Shown one piece after another: positions 22,060 to 30,157 of a stretch of 64,000 nucleotides of DNA. The notes under the pieces were generated by a model, which worked only from the letters and a program-made list of their open reading frames with translations, did not search any database and had not been told where the DNA came from. This DNA is from a virus. A program made the translations under genes and the position numbers. Within the stretch, counting starts at the first letter, position 1. Each line of letters begins with the position of its first letter. Location: the IMG/VR virus record IMGVR_UViG_3300048999_000056, positions 1 through 64,000 of that record; one strand, 5' to 3'.

Positions 22060-22328
22060 TCTTCGTCATTGAGTGCTGCCAATACGAGTCCTCGTGGTTG
22101 CCGCGCGATTACGATCGCAGCTTGGCGGCAGCATTCGATATTCAACAATGGCTCGAATACCGTATCGGCATTCCGACCCGCATTCGAGAGGTAAGTTATG
22201 AGCAGGCACGAAACGCTCCTACAGCTGATCGACGAGACAGCACGAGTGTTGGACAAACCGCAACATTGGTGCCGCAAGACAGCGGCGAGGAACGCGCACG
22301 GCGCGGTGGTCAAGCCTTGGGCGCCTGA
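22056..22328 (+). CDS. Hypothetical protein (long overlap with next gene)
   Basis: The 90-residue frame starts in an ATGA overlap with the head protein stop and opens with a plausible globular sequence (MIFVIECCQYESSWLPRDY, AAAFDIQQWLEYRIGIPTRIREV). Its last 43 residues overlap the gene at 22198 in another frame and look random there. Either the gene truly overlaps by 131 bases or it has lost its natural stop. Function unknown. Confidence 0.45.
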   Translation: MIFVIECCQYESSWLPRDYDRSLAAAFDIQQWLEYRIGIPTRIREVSYEQARNAPTADRRDSTSVGQTATLVPQDSGEERARRGGQALGA

Positions 22329-22542
22329 TGCCGTTGAGTTCTGCCTGACCGGCGCGATCGAGCGCGTCTGCTGGCTGACCGACAACATGCAGCTAGAGCC
22401 TGCGATGAAAGGCTTGTTCGAAGCCGAGTGCTGGCCGGTCGGTCTTGCGGTCGTCAACGATTACGAGGGCACCGATTTCGCGGAAATCAGGCGGATCATC
22501 GGTGCGGTTCGCCATAAGGTTGAACAGAATGCCGCATCGTAA
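22198..22542 (+). CDS. Hypothetical protein (DUF6197-like)
   Basis: This 114-residue protein is preceded by a good ribosome binding site (GAGAGGTAAG). The N-terminal half (LLQLIDETARVL, then HWCRKTAARNAHG and EFCLTGAIERVC) resembles DUF6197-type proteins, whose hallmark is a W-C near the start and a central C-x-x-GA helix. The remainder is helical with YEGTDFAEIRRIIGAV. The function of that family is unknown. It ends overlapping the next start by 14 bases. Confidence 0.6.
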   Translation: MSRHETLLQLIDETARVLDKPQHWCRKTAARNAHGAVVKPWAPDAVEFCLTGAIERVCWLTDNMQLEPAMKGLFEAECWPVGLAVVNDYEGTDFAEIRRIIGAVRHKVEQNAAS

Positions 22543-22843
22543 TTCCCACTGGCCGTATCGCGACAACGAGTTGCGGTGGTATCAGTCGCAGGGCATGGAG
22601 TGGGGTGAGATCGCCGATCGTATGCACCTGCCTACTGCGTCCGTCCGCTCGCGCGGCAAGCGGATCGGGCTCGACAATTCGCGGATGACATCATGCAACC
22701 GGCTGCCGATCCAGAAGGCAGCCCAGCGCGAATACAAGGGACAGGTTGTCGCGACGAACCAATCGACGTTGCCGCCGCTGCCATCTTTGCAGATGCCCAT
22801 GCCGGAAATCCATATCGAGGACAACGATGTCAACGACTGTTGA
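22529..22843 (+). CDS. Small DNA-binding (GcrA/Myb-like HTH) protein
   Basis: Read from the ATG at 22529, this 104-residue protein opens with a SANT/GcrA-like helix-turn-helix. YRDNELRWYQSQGMEWGEIADRM is followed by PTASVRSRGKRIGL, where the last helix would read DNA. The second half is a proline-rich tail. Comparable short proteins occur in phages of alphaproteobacteria and could regulate transcription or mimic GcrA, the cell-cycle regulator; that is inference. It overlaps the next gene by 17 bases. Confidence 0.6.
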   Translation: MPHRNSHWPYRDNELRWYQSQGMEWGEIADRMHLPTASVRSRGKRIGLDNSRMTSCNRLPIQKAAQREYKGQVVATNQSTLPPLPSLQMPMPEIHIEDNDVNDC

Positions 22844-24347
22844 TCGCGCTACCCTTGATCGGGTGCGAGACTACTTCACGACGGAATCGCTTGGCGACAC
22901 GCAGTCGTTGACGCCGGAGGGTTTCCTGCTATGCAGGAACGTGCCGATCGCACGCACCGGCTCGCAGATTTACGGTCCTGGCGAAATCCCTGTCGAGCCC
23001 GGCGCTGATGGTTTGGTCAACATCACGCGTGACGAGGCAGAGGTATTCCGCCCTGACACGATTGCATCCTTCAACGGCAAACCGATTGTTGATGAACATC
23101 CGCGCGAAGGCAAGGTGACGCCGCTCCTGTGGCGACAGAAATCGGTTGGCGTTGTGCTCAATCCCCGGCGCGGCGACGGTCTGCAATACGACAATGCCTT
23201 CATGTATGCGGACCTGTTGGTACAAGATCAGGCTGCCATCGACGCCGTCCGCGATGGCAAGCGGGAAGTTTCGGCTGGCTACGACGCCGAATACTTGCAG
23301 ACCGCGCCGGGACAGGGACGGCAGCGTAATATCGTAGGAAACCACGTGGCGCTCGTCGATAAAGGGCGTTGCGGTCCACGTTGTGCCATAGGAGATGAAC
23401 AAGACATGGCCAGTCGCGTTAGAATGTTCAAGGACCGCATTCGTCGTGCGGTCACGAAGGACGAAGTGCTTTCCGCTGTCACCGAACTCAGCAAGGACCC
23501 GGAGCTGATGGGCGAAGTGCTGTCCGGTGACGACGATACGCCGTTGGAGAGCGGCCCCGACAACGCCAAGCATCATGTCACGATCAACGTGCATGGTGGC
23601 AAGGCGTCGGAGGAAAAGCCGGACCTGCCGAACGGCAATGGCAATGGCAACGGAGGAGACCCGCCTGCCGTGTCGAACAGCAATGGTCCCGCCAACGGCG
23701 GGGAAGGTGATCGCGTCGCAGCGCTTGAGGCGCGGCTCGATCAGGTTGAACAGGTGCTCGCCATGCTTGCCGGAGAAGATGAAGGCGGCGAGGGCGGTGG
23801 TGAGCAGCCCGGCAGTGAGCAGCCCAACGGCGATCGTCGCTTTGCTGATGAAGGCAACGGCGACGATGACGACAAGAGCAGCGGCGATCGTGCCCATACA
23901 GGCGATCGGCGCGCGATGGTCGGCGACAGCTCGTCAATGCGCGATGGCTTCCAGCGCATGCTATCGCAGGCTGAAATCCTGATGCCCGGTATTCAGCTGA
24001 TCACGTTCGACGCTGCCTCGCCGGCCCGCACAACGTTCGACGCCATGTGCAACTTCCGGCGCCGCACGTTGGAGGCTTCCAAGGGCACCGACAAGGGCAA
24101 GGCGGCAATCGAGCAAGTCATGGACGGCAAGCTACCCAAGTCCTTCCACGACGCTTCCATGACCTGCGACACGATCGGTACAGTGTTCACCGGAGCATCG
24201 TCGCTGATCGCGCAGCAGAATGCCGGTCGCGCGACCCAGCCGCACTTCGGCGCCAATGGTGAGCGCAACGGGTTCTCCACCAAGACGCCGACGCCGGCAG
24301 ACATCAACAAGCGTATGCGCGACTTCTACGCTGGTGCTGCGCGCTGA
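22827..24347 (+). CDS. DUF2213 head protein (putative prohead protease/scaffold)
   Basis: Read from the ATG at 22827, this is a 506-residue protein. Residues about 25-200 match DUF2213: SLGDTQSLTPEGFLLCRNVPIARTG, then DTIASFNGKPIVDEHP and VSAGYDAEY. These regularly sit directly upstream of DUF2184 capsid genes and are thought to act in capsid maturation. The middle (about 250-390) is Gly/Asn/Glu/Asp-rich and disordered, with a coiled coil (VAALEARLDQVEQVLAMLAG), as in scaffold segments. The C-terminal part is a helical domain ending ADINKRMRDFYAGAAR. A protease plus scaffold fusion is plausible; the catalytic residues are not identified here. Confidence 0.8.
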   Translation: MSTTVDRATLDRVRDYFTTESLGDTQSLTPEGFLLCRNVPIARTGSQIYGPGEIPVEPGADGLVNITRDEAEVFRPDTIASFNGKPIVDEHPREGKVTPLLWRQKSVGVVLNPRRGDGLQYDNAFMYADLLVQDQAAIDAVRDGKREVSAGYDAEYLQTAPGQGRQRNIVGNHVALVDKGRCGPRCAIGDEQDMASRVRMFKDRIRRAVTKDEVLSAVTELSKDPELMGEVLSGDDDTPLESGPDNAKHHVTINVHGGKASEEKPDLPNGNGNGNGGDPPAVSNSNGPANGGEGDRVAALEARLDQVEQVLAMLAGEDEGGEGGGEQPGSEQPNGDRRFADEGNGDDDDKSSGDRAHTGDRRAMVGDSSSMRDGFQRMLSQAEILMPGIQLITFDAASPARTTFDAMCNFRRRTLEASKGTDKGKAAIEQVMDGKLPKSFHDASMTCDTIGTVFTGASSLIAQQNAGRATQPHFGANGERNGFSTKTPTPADINKRMRDFYAGAAR

Positions 24348-24377
24348 TCAACCATTATCGTGAAAGGATAAAAGACA

Positions 24378-24899
24378 GTGGTTGCTTACCTCACTCGTAT
24401 GCCGGCTGGAATCCCCGGCGAGGTCAACAGGGGTTTCCATGCGATCATCGAACCGGCAGCGTTGACACCGCTTGGCGTAGCCGGTCATCCGACCGCTTAC
24501 GGCATTCCCCTCGTGATCAACTCCGCTGCCGGCCAGATCGGCCGTATGCGGATGGTCGCAGCGTCCGGTGACGTGGCTGCAAGCATCTACGGATTGCTTG
24601 CGCGTCCGTTCCCGACCAACAACAGTCAGGACCCGCTGGGCACGTCTACGCCTGCGCCTGATGGTCCGTGCGACGTGCTGCGGTTCGGTTACATGACCGT
24701 GCTGCTGTCCGGTTCGGCTGCAGCCGTCAAGGGCAGTCCGGTGTTCTTCTGGCCGGCTGCGCCGAGCGGCACGCATATCACGGGCGGTTTCGAGGCGGAC
24801 AACGGTGGCGGCACGGGCCTCGTTATTCCAGGCTCGTCCTTCATGGGACCGGCGGACGCCAATGGCAACGTCGAAATCAGCGTCAACTTCGGCGCCTGA
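24378..24899 (+). CDS. Head decoration / structural cement protein
   Basis: This 173-residue protein, GTG start with an AAAGGA site upstream, lies between the DUF2213 gene and the major capsid gene. It has features of the gp24-like structural cement family: an N-terminal MPAGIPGEVNRG, a central beta-rich region with APDGPCDVLRFGYMTVLLSG and KGSPVFFWPAAPSGTHITG, and a C-terminal beta strand NVEISVNFGA. Such proteins clamp capsomers on the outside of the expanded head. The assignment rests on motif resemblance and position. Confidence 0.75.
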   Translation: MVAYLTRMPAGIPGEVNRGFHAIIEPAALTPLGVAGHPTAYGIPLVINSAAGQIGRMRMVAASGDVAASIYGLLARPFPTNNSQDPLGTSTPAPDGPCDVLRFGYMTVLLSGSAAAVKGSPVFFWPAAPSGTHITGGFEADNGGGTGLVIPGSSFMGPADANGNVEISVNFGA

Positions 24900-24930
24900 T
24901 CTTCATAGCGATACAGGAGTTTAGCACAAC

Positions 24931-26034
24931 ATGCACGCGAGCAAGCCCGTCCGCTCCGCGGACTCAACCATGCTGTCGCGGCCGGGATTGATTCGCCCGA
25001 CCGATGACGATCAGAAGTGGGTCAACCACTTCACAACTGACAACTTCATGACTTTCGACAACGCGTCGCAGTTCACCATTGACTCCACTGGCGCGTTCCT
25101 GATCGGTGAGCTGGAGCGTCTCGACCAGTCGCTGCACGAGCCGCTTGTTGCAGTGACGTGGGGCCGCGATATCGATCTGCGTGAAGACGTGACGATCGCA
25201 GACGAGGTATCGTCCTTCACGCTGTCATCGTTCGCGTCTCCTGGTGGCATCACGCCAACAGGTAAGGCGTGGATCGGCAAGGACTCCAACGCGATCAGCG
25301 GCGTTGCCCTGGATATCGGCAAGGTGACGAACCCGCTGCTACCGTGGGGGCTTGAACTCAAGTGGACGTTGATGGAACTTGAGTCGGCTGCCAAGATCGG
25401 CCGCCCTGTTGACACCCAGAAATACGACGGCATGAAGCTGAAGTATCAGATGGATGTTGACGAAATGGTCTACGTGGGCGATACCACGTATGGCAAGTTC
25501 GGCATGTTCAACAGTCCGCTGATCACGCCAGCCAACGTTTCAGCTACCGGCACCGGCACGCCGAACACGGCATGGGTTTCGGCAGCGGGCGTTCTGACGA
25601 AGACACCTGACAACATTCTGCAGGATGTCAACGAGCTGCTGACTGCAACCTGGGTAGCGTCAGGTATGGCACTCGTGCCGACCGAACTCAGGCTGCCGCC
25701 GCTGGCATTCTCGGCTCTGTCGTCAAACAAGGTGTCCGACGCTGGTAACGTGTCGATCATCGAGTTCCTGCGTAACAACTCGTTGACCAACGCGAGCTAC
25801 GGGCGTCCGCTCAACATCCAGCCGGTGAAGTGGCTGACCGGTGCGGGTGCAAGCGGCACCAACCGCATGGTTGCATACACGAAGGATCGCGACCGTATCC
25901 GCTATCCCCTCGTGCCGCTGCAGCATACGCCGGTTGAGTATCGCAGCATTTGGCAGATCACCACCTACTTCGGGCGTCTCGGTGTTGTCGAGATCGTCTA
26001 CCCGGAGACGATCGGCTACCGCGACGGTCTGTGA
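24931..26034 (+). CDS. Major capsid protein (DUF2184 family)
   Basis: This 367-residue protein of the HK97-fold DUF2184 capsid family begins after a CAGGAG site. Recognisable pieces are the N-terminal FTTDNFMTFDNASQFTI, ALDIGKVTNPLLPWGLELKW, QMDVDEMVYVGDTTYGKFG and the C-terminal HTPVEYRSIWQITTYFGRLG. It forms the icosahedral shell. Length is typical. It is the last gene before a 106-base gap that may reduce readthrough, consistent with a need for high capsid expression. Confidence 0.92.
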   Translation: MHASKPVRSADSTMLSRPGLIRPTDDDQKWVNHFTTDNFMTFDNASQFTIDSTGAFLIGELERLDQSLHEPLVAVTWGRDIDLREDVTIADEVSSFTLSSFASPGGITPTGKAWIGKDSNAISGVALDIGKVTNPLLPWGLELKWTLMELESAAKIGRPVDTQKYDGMKLKYQMDVDEMVYVGDTTYGKFGMFNSPLITPANVSATGTGTPNTAWVSAAGVLTKTPDNILQDVNELLTATWVASGMALVPTELRLPPLAFSALSSNKVSDAGNVSIIEFLRNNSLTNASYGRPLNIQPVKWLTGAGASGTNRMVAYTKDRDRIRYPLVPLQHTPVEYRSIWQITTYFGRLGVVEIVYPETIGYRDGL

Positions 26035-26042
26035 TCAACGAA

Positions 26043-26068
26043 TTTGGGTAGGGTGCTCGGCCCCCAAA
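26043..26068 (+). other. Short hairpin in the gap after the capsid gene
   Basis: TTTGGG (26043-26048) and CCCAAA (26063-26068) can form a six-base stem in the 106-base gap. A palindrome GGGCGCCC lies further on near 26090. No U tract follows, so this is at most a weak attenuator. Nothing else is seen in the gap apart from the AACGGGAG ribosome binding site of the next gene. Confidence 0.3.
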
Positions 26069-26140
26069 CACCGATAACAACTGAAAGGTGGGCGCCCTAT
26101 TACGCCATTCGTTTAGTTCTTCAACAAACGGGAGTTTGAT

Positions 26141-26611
26141 ATGAGCGACAATCCCCAGCAATCCGACGCTGGTCTGCAAGAAGCTGCGGCTGCCGGGAAT
26201 CAAGAGGCTGCTATGCAGCCTCCGTCCGATCAGACCGACACGCCTGAAGGCATGGTGCGCGTGCAGATCGTGCAGAACTTCCGCCTCGTGCGCGACGATC
26301 ACACGACGCAGGAGTTCACCGAACGCGGCACCAACTGTGGGCTGCCTGGCTTCTACGACGTGACGCCTGAAGACGCCAACCATTGGTTTCTGCAGGCGCA
26401 CTCGGCAAACCCTCCGGAACCGCTGCCGCCGATGGCCGGGACCGCGCGGGCAGCGGAGATCGAGCAACGCAAGAACCATCGGCGCCGGCTGGCGGAGATG
26501 GCAGCGGATCAGGAAGAGCAGAACGCAGCGACGGAGGTCCGCCGCGATCGGCAAAACCGCGTCCGCCGCGCGCTCGGGCCGACGGGCGGTGACTTCGAAC
26601 AAGCGCCGTAA
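26141..26611 (+). CDS. Hypothetical head/connector-region protein
   Basis: This 156-residue protein has a disordered Gln/Ala/Pro start (about 1-40), a small central domain (about 41-90, VRVQIVQNFRLVRDDHTTQEF and PGFYDVTPEDANHWFLQAHS) and a long basic helical tail (RKNHRRRLAEMAADQEEQN and beyond). The middle resembles the short beta modules encoded after the capsid gene in DUF2184 phages. Its position between capsid and head-tail adaptor genes suggests a structural or assembly role, which is inference. Confidence 0.6.
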   Translation: MSDNPQQSDAGLQEAAAAGNQEAAMQPPSDQTDTPEGMVRVQIVQNFRLVRDDHTTQEFTERGTNCGLPGFYDVTPEDANHWFLQAHSANPPEPLPPMAGTARAAEIEQRKNHRRRLAEMAADQEEQNAATEVRRDRQNRVRRALGPTGGDFEQAP

Positions 26612-26623
26612 CGGAGGCTCAAC

Positions 26624-27376
26624 ATGCCGCTGACGGAAAAAGGCTCCGAGATCATGTCCAACATGAAGGAGCAGTACGGCTCGGAGAAAGGCGAACAGGT
26701 CTTCTATGCGAGCAAGAACAAGGGCAAGATCAGCGGCGTGGACTCACAGGACCTGCCGCTGCAGAACTTGATGGAGAAACTGATGGGCAAATTCGCCAAG
26801 GATGAAGACAACGGCGGTGGCGCACGTGCAGCCCCGCCGATGCGTCCGGAGGGCAAGGAGGTTGATGCCATCGGCGTGCAGCTGTCTGGTGACAAGCGCG
26901 CTTTCTTCAAGGGCGCCTTCAAGGATGCACGCCGATTCCTGTCGATCGGCGATTCCTTCAAGTATGCGCTCGATCAGATCAAGGAAGCCGAGGAAGCGCC
27001 GCCCATGCGGCCAACCGGCGATCGTGCCGCGCAGTTGCGGTGGGCAATGGATCAGGTGGGAATGAACCTGCCACGCCCCGAGGGCACCCAGCGCGCAGTC
27101 AAGGCACCAAAGGGCGACTCTGGCACTGCCGAGGGCGCGCGCAAAGCTGCCCAGACGCGTGGTAGTGGTGGTGGCGCGGCGGCTCGGAACATTGGACGTG
27201 GCATTGCCTCGCAGTCACTGCGGGGTGCCGAGGCGCGGCGCCATGGGATCAAGCCGGGCCACCAAATCCAGCCGCAAGGCGGCGGCCGGACGCAGACTGT
27301 CCACTCGGTCCATGGCACCACGATCAACACGCACGAGGGTAACAGCTATCACGCGACGAAGGTGCGCCGCGTATGA
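26624..27376 (+). CDS. Hypothetical head-region protein
   Basis: This 250-residue protein opens with MPLTEKGSEIMSNMKEQYG and GEQVFYASKNKGKISGVD, a segment of about 40 residues widespread at the start of phage proteins near capsid genes. The middle is charged and helical. The end is Gly/Arg/His-rich (RKAAQTRGSGGGAAARN, RRHGIKPGHQIQPQGGGR). It is probably extended or disordered apart from the first 40 residues. The stop overlaps the next start as ATGA. A scaffold or internal protein is possible but unproven. Confidence 0.6.
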   Translation: MPLTEKGSEIMSNMKEQYGSEKGEQVFYASKNKGKISGVDSQDLPLQNLMEKLMGKFAKDEDNGGGARAAPPMRPEGKEVDAIGVQLSGDKRAFFKGAFKDARRFLSIGDSFKYALDQIKEAEEAPPMRPTGDRAAQLRWAMDQVGMNLPRPEGTQRAVKAPKGDSGTAEGARKAAQTRGSGGGAAARNIGRGIASQSLRGAEARRHGIKPGHQIQPQGGGRTQTVHSVHGTTINTHEGNSYHATKVRRV

Positions 27377-27828
27377 CAGCGCTATCAGCTACTCAGTTCC
27401 GCGCGCTGTTTCCGGCGTTCCGTGATCCGGCCGCGTTTGTCGATGGCGAGGTTGAGGCGTGGCTCGACATTGCCGACAAGGCGCTCGACCCGATGATCTG
27501 GGCGAACTATCGCGATCTCGCCATGGCGTTGTTCACGGCCCACAATATCGTGTTGAGCCGACGCGACGAAAAGGCAGCCGACAGCGGCGGTGTGCCCGGC
27601 TCGCCGGTTAGCGGCGTTGTGGCGTCGAAGAGTGTTGGCGCCGTCTCCATCAGCTACGACACGCAAGCCGGACTGGAGCAGAATGCCGGCGCATGGAACC
27701 TGACCAACTACGGCACGCGCTTCTATCGACTGATGCGCCTTGCCGGTATGGGCGGAACGCAACTTGGTGGTCCTGATGTTCAACTTGGTCCAACGTTCGG
27801 ACCGGCATGGCCCGGCGTGCTCGAATGA
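27373..27828 (+). CDS. Head-tail adaptor (DUF4054-like)
   Basis: This 151-residue protein has the N-terminal FRALFPAFRDPAAFVDGEVEAWLDIAD and LAMALFTAHNIVLSRRDEK characteristic of DUF4054-type connector proteins. A loop with SVGAVSISYD and a C-terminal helix (YGTRFYRLMRLAGMGG) follow. They form the ring joining portal and tail. The order capsid, adaptor, completion proteins, sheath is as expected. The stop codon is directly followed by array 2, which interrupts the neck operon. Confidence 0.8.
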   Translation: MTALSATQFRALFPAFRDPAAFVDGEVEAWLDIADKALDPMIWANYRDLAMALFTAHNIVLSRRDEKAADSGGVPGSPVSGVVASKSVGAVSISYDTQAGLEQNAGAWNLTNYGTRFYRLMRLAGMGGTQLGGPDVQLGPTFGPAWPGVLE

Positions 27829-28320
27829 GCCGCGCCGAACCACGTCACGACTTGCGGTGCGTTGCCGTGTCACGCCTGCCCAGCCTTGCCAGGAGCGGCC
27901 CCGACCGGCGCTGCCGACCCTGGACACGCCTGCGTTGCCGTTCCACGTCTAGCCCTGCGTGGCCCAACCAAGCCTGCGATACCGTGCATCGTCTCGCCTG
28001 ATCTGGACTCGCCTAGCCGATACATGCCTGCGATGCCAGCCCATGCGTAGCGTTGACCTGTCTAATCAGGCGCTACCGAGCCAAGCCTGCTGAGACAAGC
28101 CTTGCCGCGAAAAGCCACCACATCCCTTGCCCCGCCAGCCCTGCCCCATCGAGCCACGACCAGCGTCAACGAGCCTAGCCTGCCAAGCCGAACCCGGCGA
28201 TGACCTGAGTCGCCCTGCCATGCCGAGCCTGCGATGCCCTGCCTCGTCGTGCCCTGCGATGTTAAACCCGAGCCTGCCAGGACAGCCCTCGTCTAGCCTT
28301 GCCGAGCCGAATCATACCAT
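27829..28320 (+). repeat. Array 2: C-rich degenerate pentamer array (reverse-complement type of array 1)
   Basis: About 490 bases without a gene, starting directly after a stop codon. They are made of words such as GCCAT, GCCGA, GCCTT, GCCCT and GAGCC, with the composite GCCTGCGATGCC (for example near 28030 and 28226), the exact reverse complement of the GGCATCGCAGGC word of array 1. The 5-base phase is clear in stretches, and C exceeds G on the + strand. Open frames inside it are artefacts of the pattern. It separates the adaptor from the next neck gene. Confidence 0.88.
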
Positions 28321-28337
28321 GCCACTTCATATATACC
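28320..28337 (+). promoter_or_regulatory. Conserved TGCCACTT-N2-TATATAC box (copy 1)
   Basis: TGCCACTTCATATATACC closes array 2, 13 bases before the GTG start at 28351. An almost identical element, TGCCACTTGTTATATACG, closes array 3 at 30109. The shared AT-rich core in GC-rich DNA suggests a promoter -10 element or a protein-binding site that restarts transcription after each array. Confidence 0.45.
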
Positions 28338-28350
28338 GATCGAGGTTTTC

Positions 28351-28893
28351 GTGGCGCAACCACCACACGTTGTAACGGACCATGTTGACGAAGTGCTGAA
28401 GTCAATTCGTCAGCTCACACGCGCGAAGGTTTATGTTGGCATTCCTGCGGCGAACAATCCGCGCAAGGATGGCGTGACGCTCAACGCATTGCTCGGCTAC
28501 GTGCATGAGCATGGTTCGCCTGAGCGCAACATTCCTGCCCGCCCGTTCCTCGTGCCCGGTGTGAAATCCGTTGAGGACAAGACGACAGCCGGTCTGCGTC
28601 GCGCGGCGGAAAACGCACTTGAAGGGCAGTTGGAGCAGATGTTGAAGCAACTTGGTGCTGTAGGCTTCATGGCGACCAATGCCGTCAAGCGGATGATCAC
28701 TGCCGGATTGTCGCCACCACTCGCCGAACGCACTGTGCGGGCTCGGTTGCGAAAGACGCAAGCCGGGCGGCGGCGCCTGCGCAAGCTGGAGCAAGGCGGT
28801 GTTGATCTCTACCAATGGGGCGCCACCAACTTGAAGCCGCTGATCGATACTGCGCAGCTGCGGAACTCCATCACTTACGTCATCCGGAGTTGA
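28351..28893 (+). CDS. Neck/tail-joining protein (HK97 gp10 / virion morphogenesis-like)
   Basis: This 180-residue protein has a GTG start with GAGG seven bases upstream. It has ELxxIRQLTRAKVYVGIP-like beta strands, then the hallmark LLGYVHEHGSPERNIPARPFLVPG, which is shared by gp10-like and virion-morphogenesis proteins that act at the head-tail interface. The C-terminal part ends LKPLIDTAQLRNSITYVIRS, also typical. It is needed for tail completion or attachment in related phages. It is the first gene after array 2 and its TATATAC box. Confidence 0.78.
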   Translation: MAQPPHVVTDHVDEVLKSIRQLTRAKVYVGIPAANNPRKDGVTLNALLGYVHEHGSPERNIPARPFLVPGVKSVEDKTTAGLRRAAENALEGQLEQMLKQLGAVGFMATNAVKRMITAGLSPPLAERTVRARLRKTQAGRRRLRKLEQGGVDLYQWGATNLKPLIDTAQLRNSITYVIRS

Positions 28894-28897
28894 ACTT

Positions 28898-29302
28898 GTG
28901 GCAGAGATCGACGTTACCGAAATCCTCGCCGATCCTGATCTGGCTGACTCGTTTGTTGTCACGCGCACGCGGCAGATCACCGATACGCACGGGCGCACGG
29001 TCGCGCTGCAGCCGAGCACGACAACGGTAGTCGGTGTGGTCCAGCCTATGAGCGGGCGCACGTTGAACATGATGCCTGACATGGTCAACGTATCGGGCGC
29101 TATCGAGCTATGGACAACCTATCGGCTTGAGGGACCGTCGGAGACGACGCAGTCCGATGTCGTCACGTGGCAAGGCCGCAATTACATGGTGCAGAACGTG
29201 CAGCCGTTCACCAACTACGGACAAGGCTACGTGCATGCGGTTTGCCAGCTGATAGACCTTGTGGCGAAGGATGTCGGCGCGTTGACGGATACCGGACCAT
29301 GA
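28898..29302 (+). CDS. Head-closure/neck protein (hypothetical)
   Basis: This 134-residue beta-rich protein (GTG start, GGAG site) lies between the gp10-like and terminator-like genes. Segments RQITDTHGRTVALQPSTTTVVGVVQPMSG and VTWQGRNYMVQNVQPFTNYGQGYVHAVCQLID resemble the OB-like barrel of stopper proteins that close the head after packaging. The family could not be named with certainty. Its stop overlaps the next ATG. Confidence 0.6.
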   Translation: MAEIDVTEILADPDLADSFVVTRTRQITDTHGRTVALQPSTTTVVGVVQPMSGRTLNMMPDMVNVSGAIELWTTYRLEGPSETTQSDVVTWQGRNYMVQNVQPFTNYGQGYVHAVCQLIDLVAKDVGALTDTGP

Positions 29303-29889
29303 GCGGCAATTCCTCGGCGACGGGTGGCTATCTTCGTCAACTCAATACGCCGCTGTCCGACGATGCGTTGCTCGACGCCATACACGATGCGATTGCCGGC
29401 ATCACCGGGATAGCGCCCGAGCTGGTGCGCCCGCGCTGGCAGCATCTGCCGCCCAACCAGCCACCGAATACGCCGCCTGCTGCGACCAACTGGTGCGCGT
29501 TCGGCATCACGGACCGCACACCGATCAACTACCCCGTGATCCGGCACTTTGCAGGGGGGCCAGACAGGGTTACGCGCTGGTCCGCTGTCACGGTGCTGGC
29601 GAGCCTCTACGGCCCTGCCTGCCACGCTCTGGCAGAGCAATTGAGGGATGGTTTCTACGTGGATCAGAACCGCGAACAGCTCGGGCTGGTCGGCGTCAAG
29701 CTAACAGAGGTCGGCGAGCTGACGGCGGTTCCCGATCAGGTCAATCTGCAATGGCTCAATCACGTTGACATCCCGATCATCCTCGCGCAGTCGGTAGACC
29801 GCGACTACGACGTTCTGGACATCGCTTCAAGCCAAGGCACGATCACAACCGAGAATGGCGTGACCGTGGATTGGAATGTCAACGAATAG
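29299..29889 (+). CDS. Tail terminator / neck protein (gp12-like, LIC_12616 type)
   Basis: Read from the ATG at 29299 (ATGA overlap), this is a 196-residue protein. The central WCAFGITDRTPINYPVIRH, the helix LYGPACHALAEQLRDGFYV and the C-terminal strand LNHVDIPIILAQSVDRDYDVLDI match the phage neck terminator (gp12-like/LIC_12616) family, which caps the tail tube and joins the head. The stop codon is directly followed by array 3, so the array again sits between neck and tail genes. Confidence 0.75.
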   Translation: MSGNSSATGGYLRQLNTPLSDDALLDAIHDAIAGITGIAPELVRPRWQHLPPNQPPNTPPAATNWCAFGITDRTPINYPVIRHFAGGPDRVTRWSAVTVLASLYGPACHALAEQLRDGFYVDQNREQLGLVGVKLTEVGELTAVPDQVNLQWLNHVDIPIILAQSVDRDYDVLDIASSQGTITTENGVTVDWNVNE

Positions 29890-30108
29890 CCTGCGATGCC
29901 ATGCCGAGCCGCATCGGTCCTAGTCACGTCTTGCCCTGCCATGCCGAGCCTGCGCTGCCGCGCCAGGACTGGCGTCAACGAGCGATGCCGAGCGTTGCCG
30001 GCCACACCGCGACTTAGCCGTGCCAAGCCCAGACTTGCCTTGCCAAGCCCGCCGCACCTTGACGTGTGCTGCCCGTCCTAGACCGGCCAAGCGCGCCGAG
30101 CCGGGTCT
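29890..30108 (+). repeat. Array 3: short C-rich degenerate pentamer array
   Basis: About 220 gene-free bases with the same word set as array 2, beginning GCCTGCGATGCC right after a stop codon and continuing with GCCGA, GCCTT and GCCAT units. Polarity is the same as arrays 2 and 4, opposite to array 1. It separates neck genes from the sheath gene. Confidence 0.85.
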
Positions 30109-30126
30109 TGCCACTTGTTATATACG
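30109..30126 (+). promoter_or_regulatory. Conserved TGCCACTT-N2-TATATAC box (copy 2)
   Basis: TGCCACTTGTTATATACG at the right edge of array 3, 31 bases before the sheath start codon. It matches the box at 28320 in 15 of 18 positions. A promoter-like role for the highly expressed sheath operon is plausible. Confidence 0.45.
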
Positions 30127-30157
30127 AAATTGCCTGTTCAACGAGGAGTAACTGCAA

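Noticed and set aside
27829-28320. CRISPR array or tandem satellite as an explanation for the arrays.
   Set aside because: There is no constant repeat with unique spacers and no constant unit; words vary in length (4-6) and sequence. No cas genes are present.
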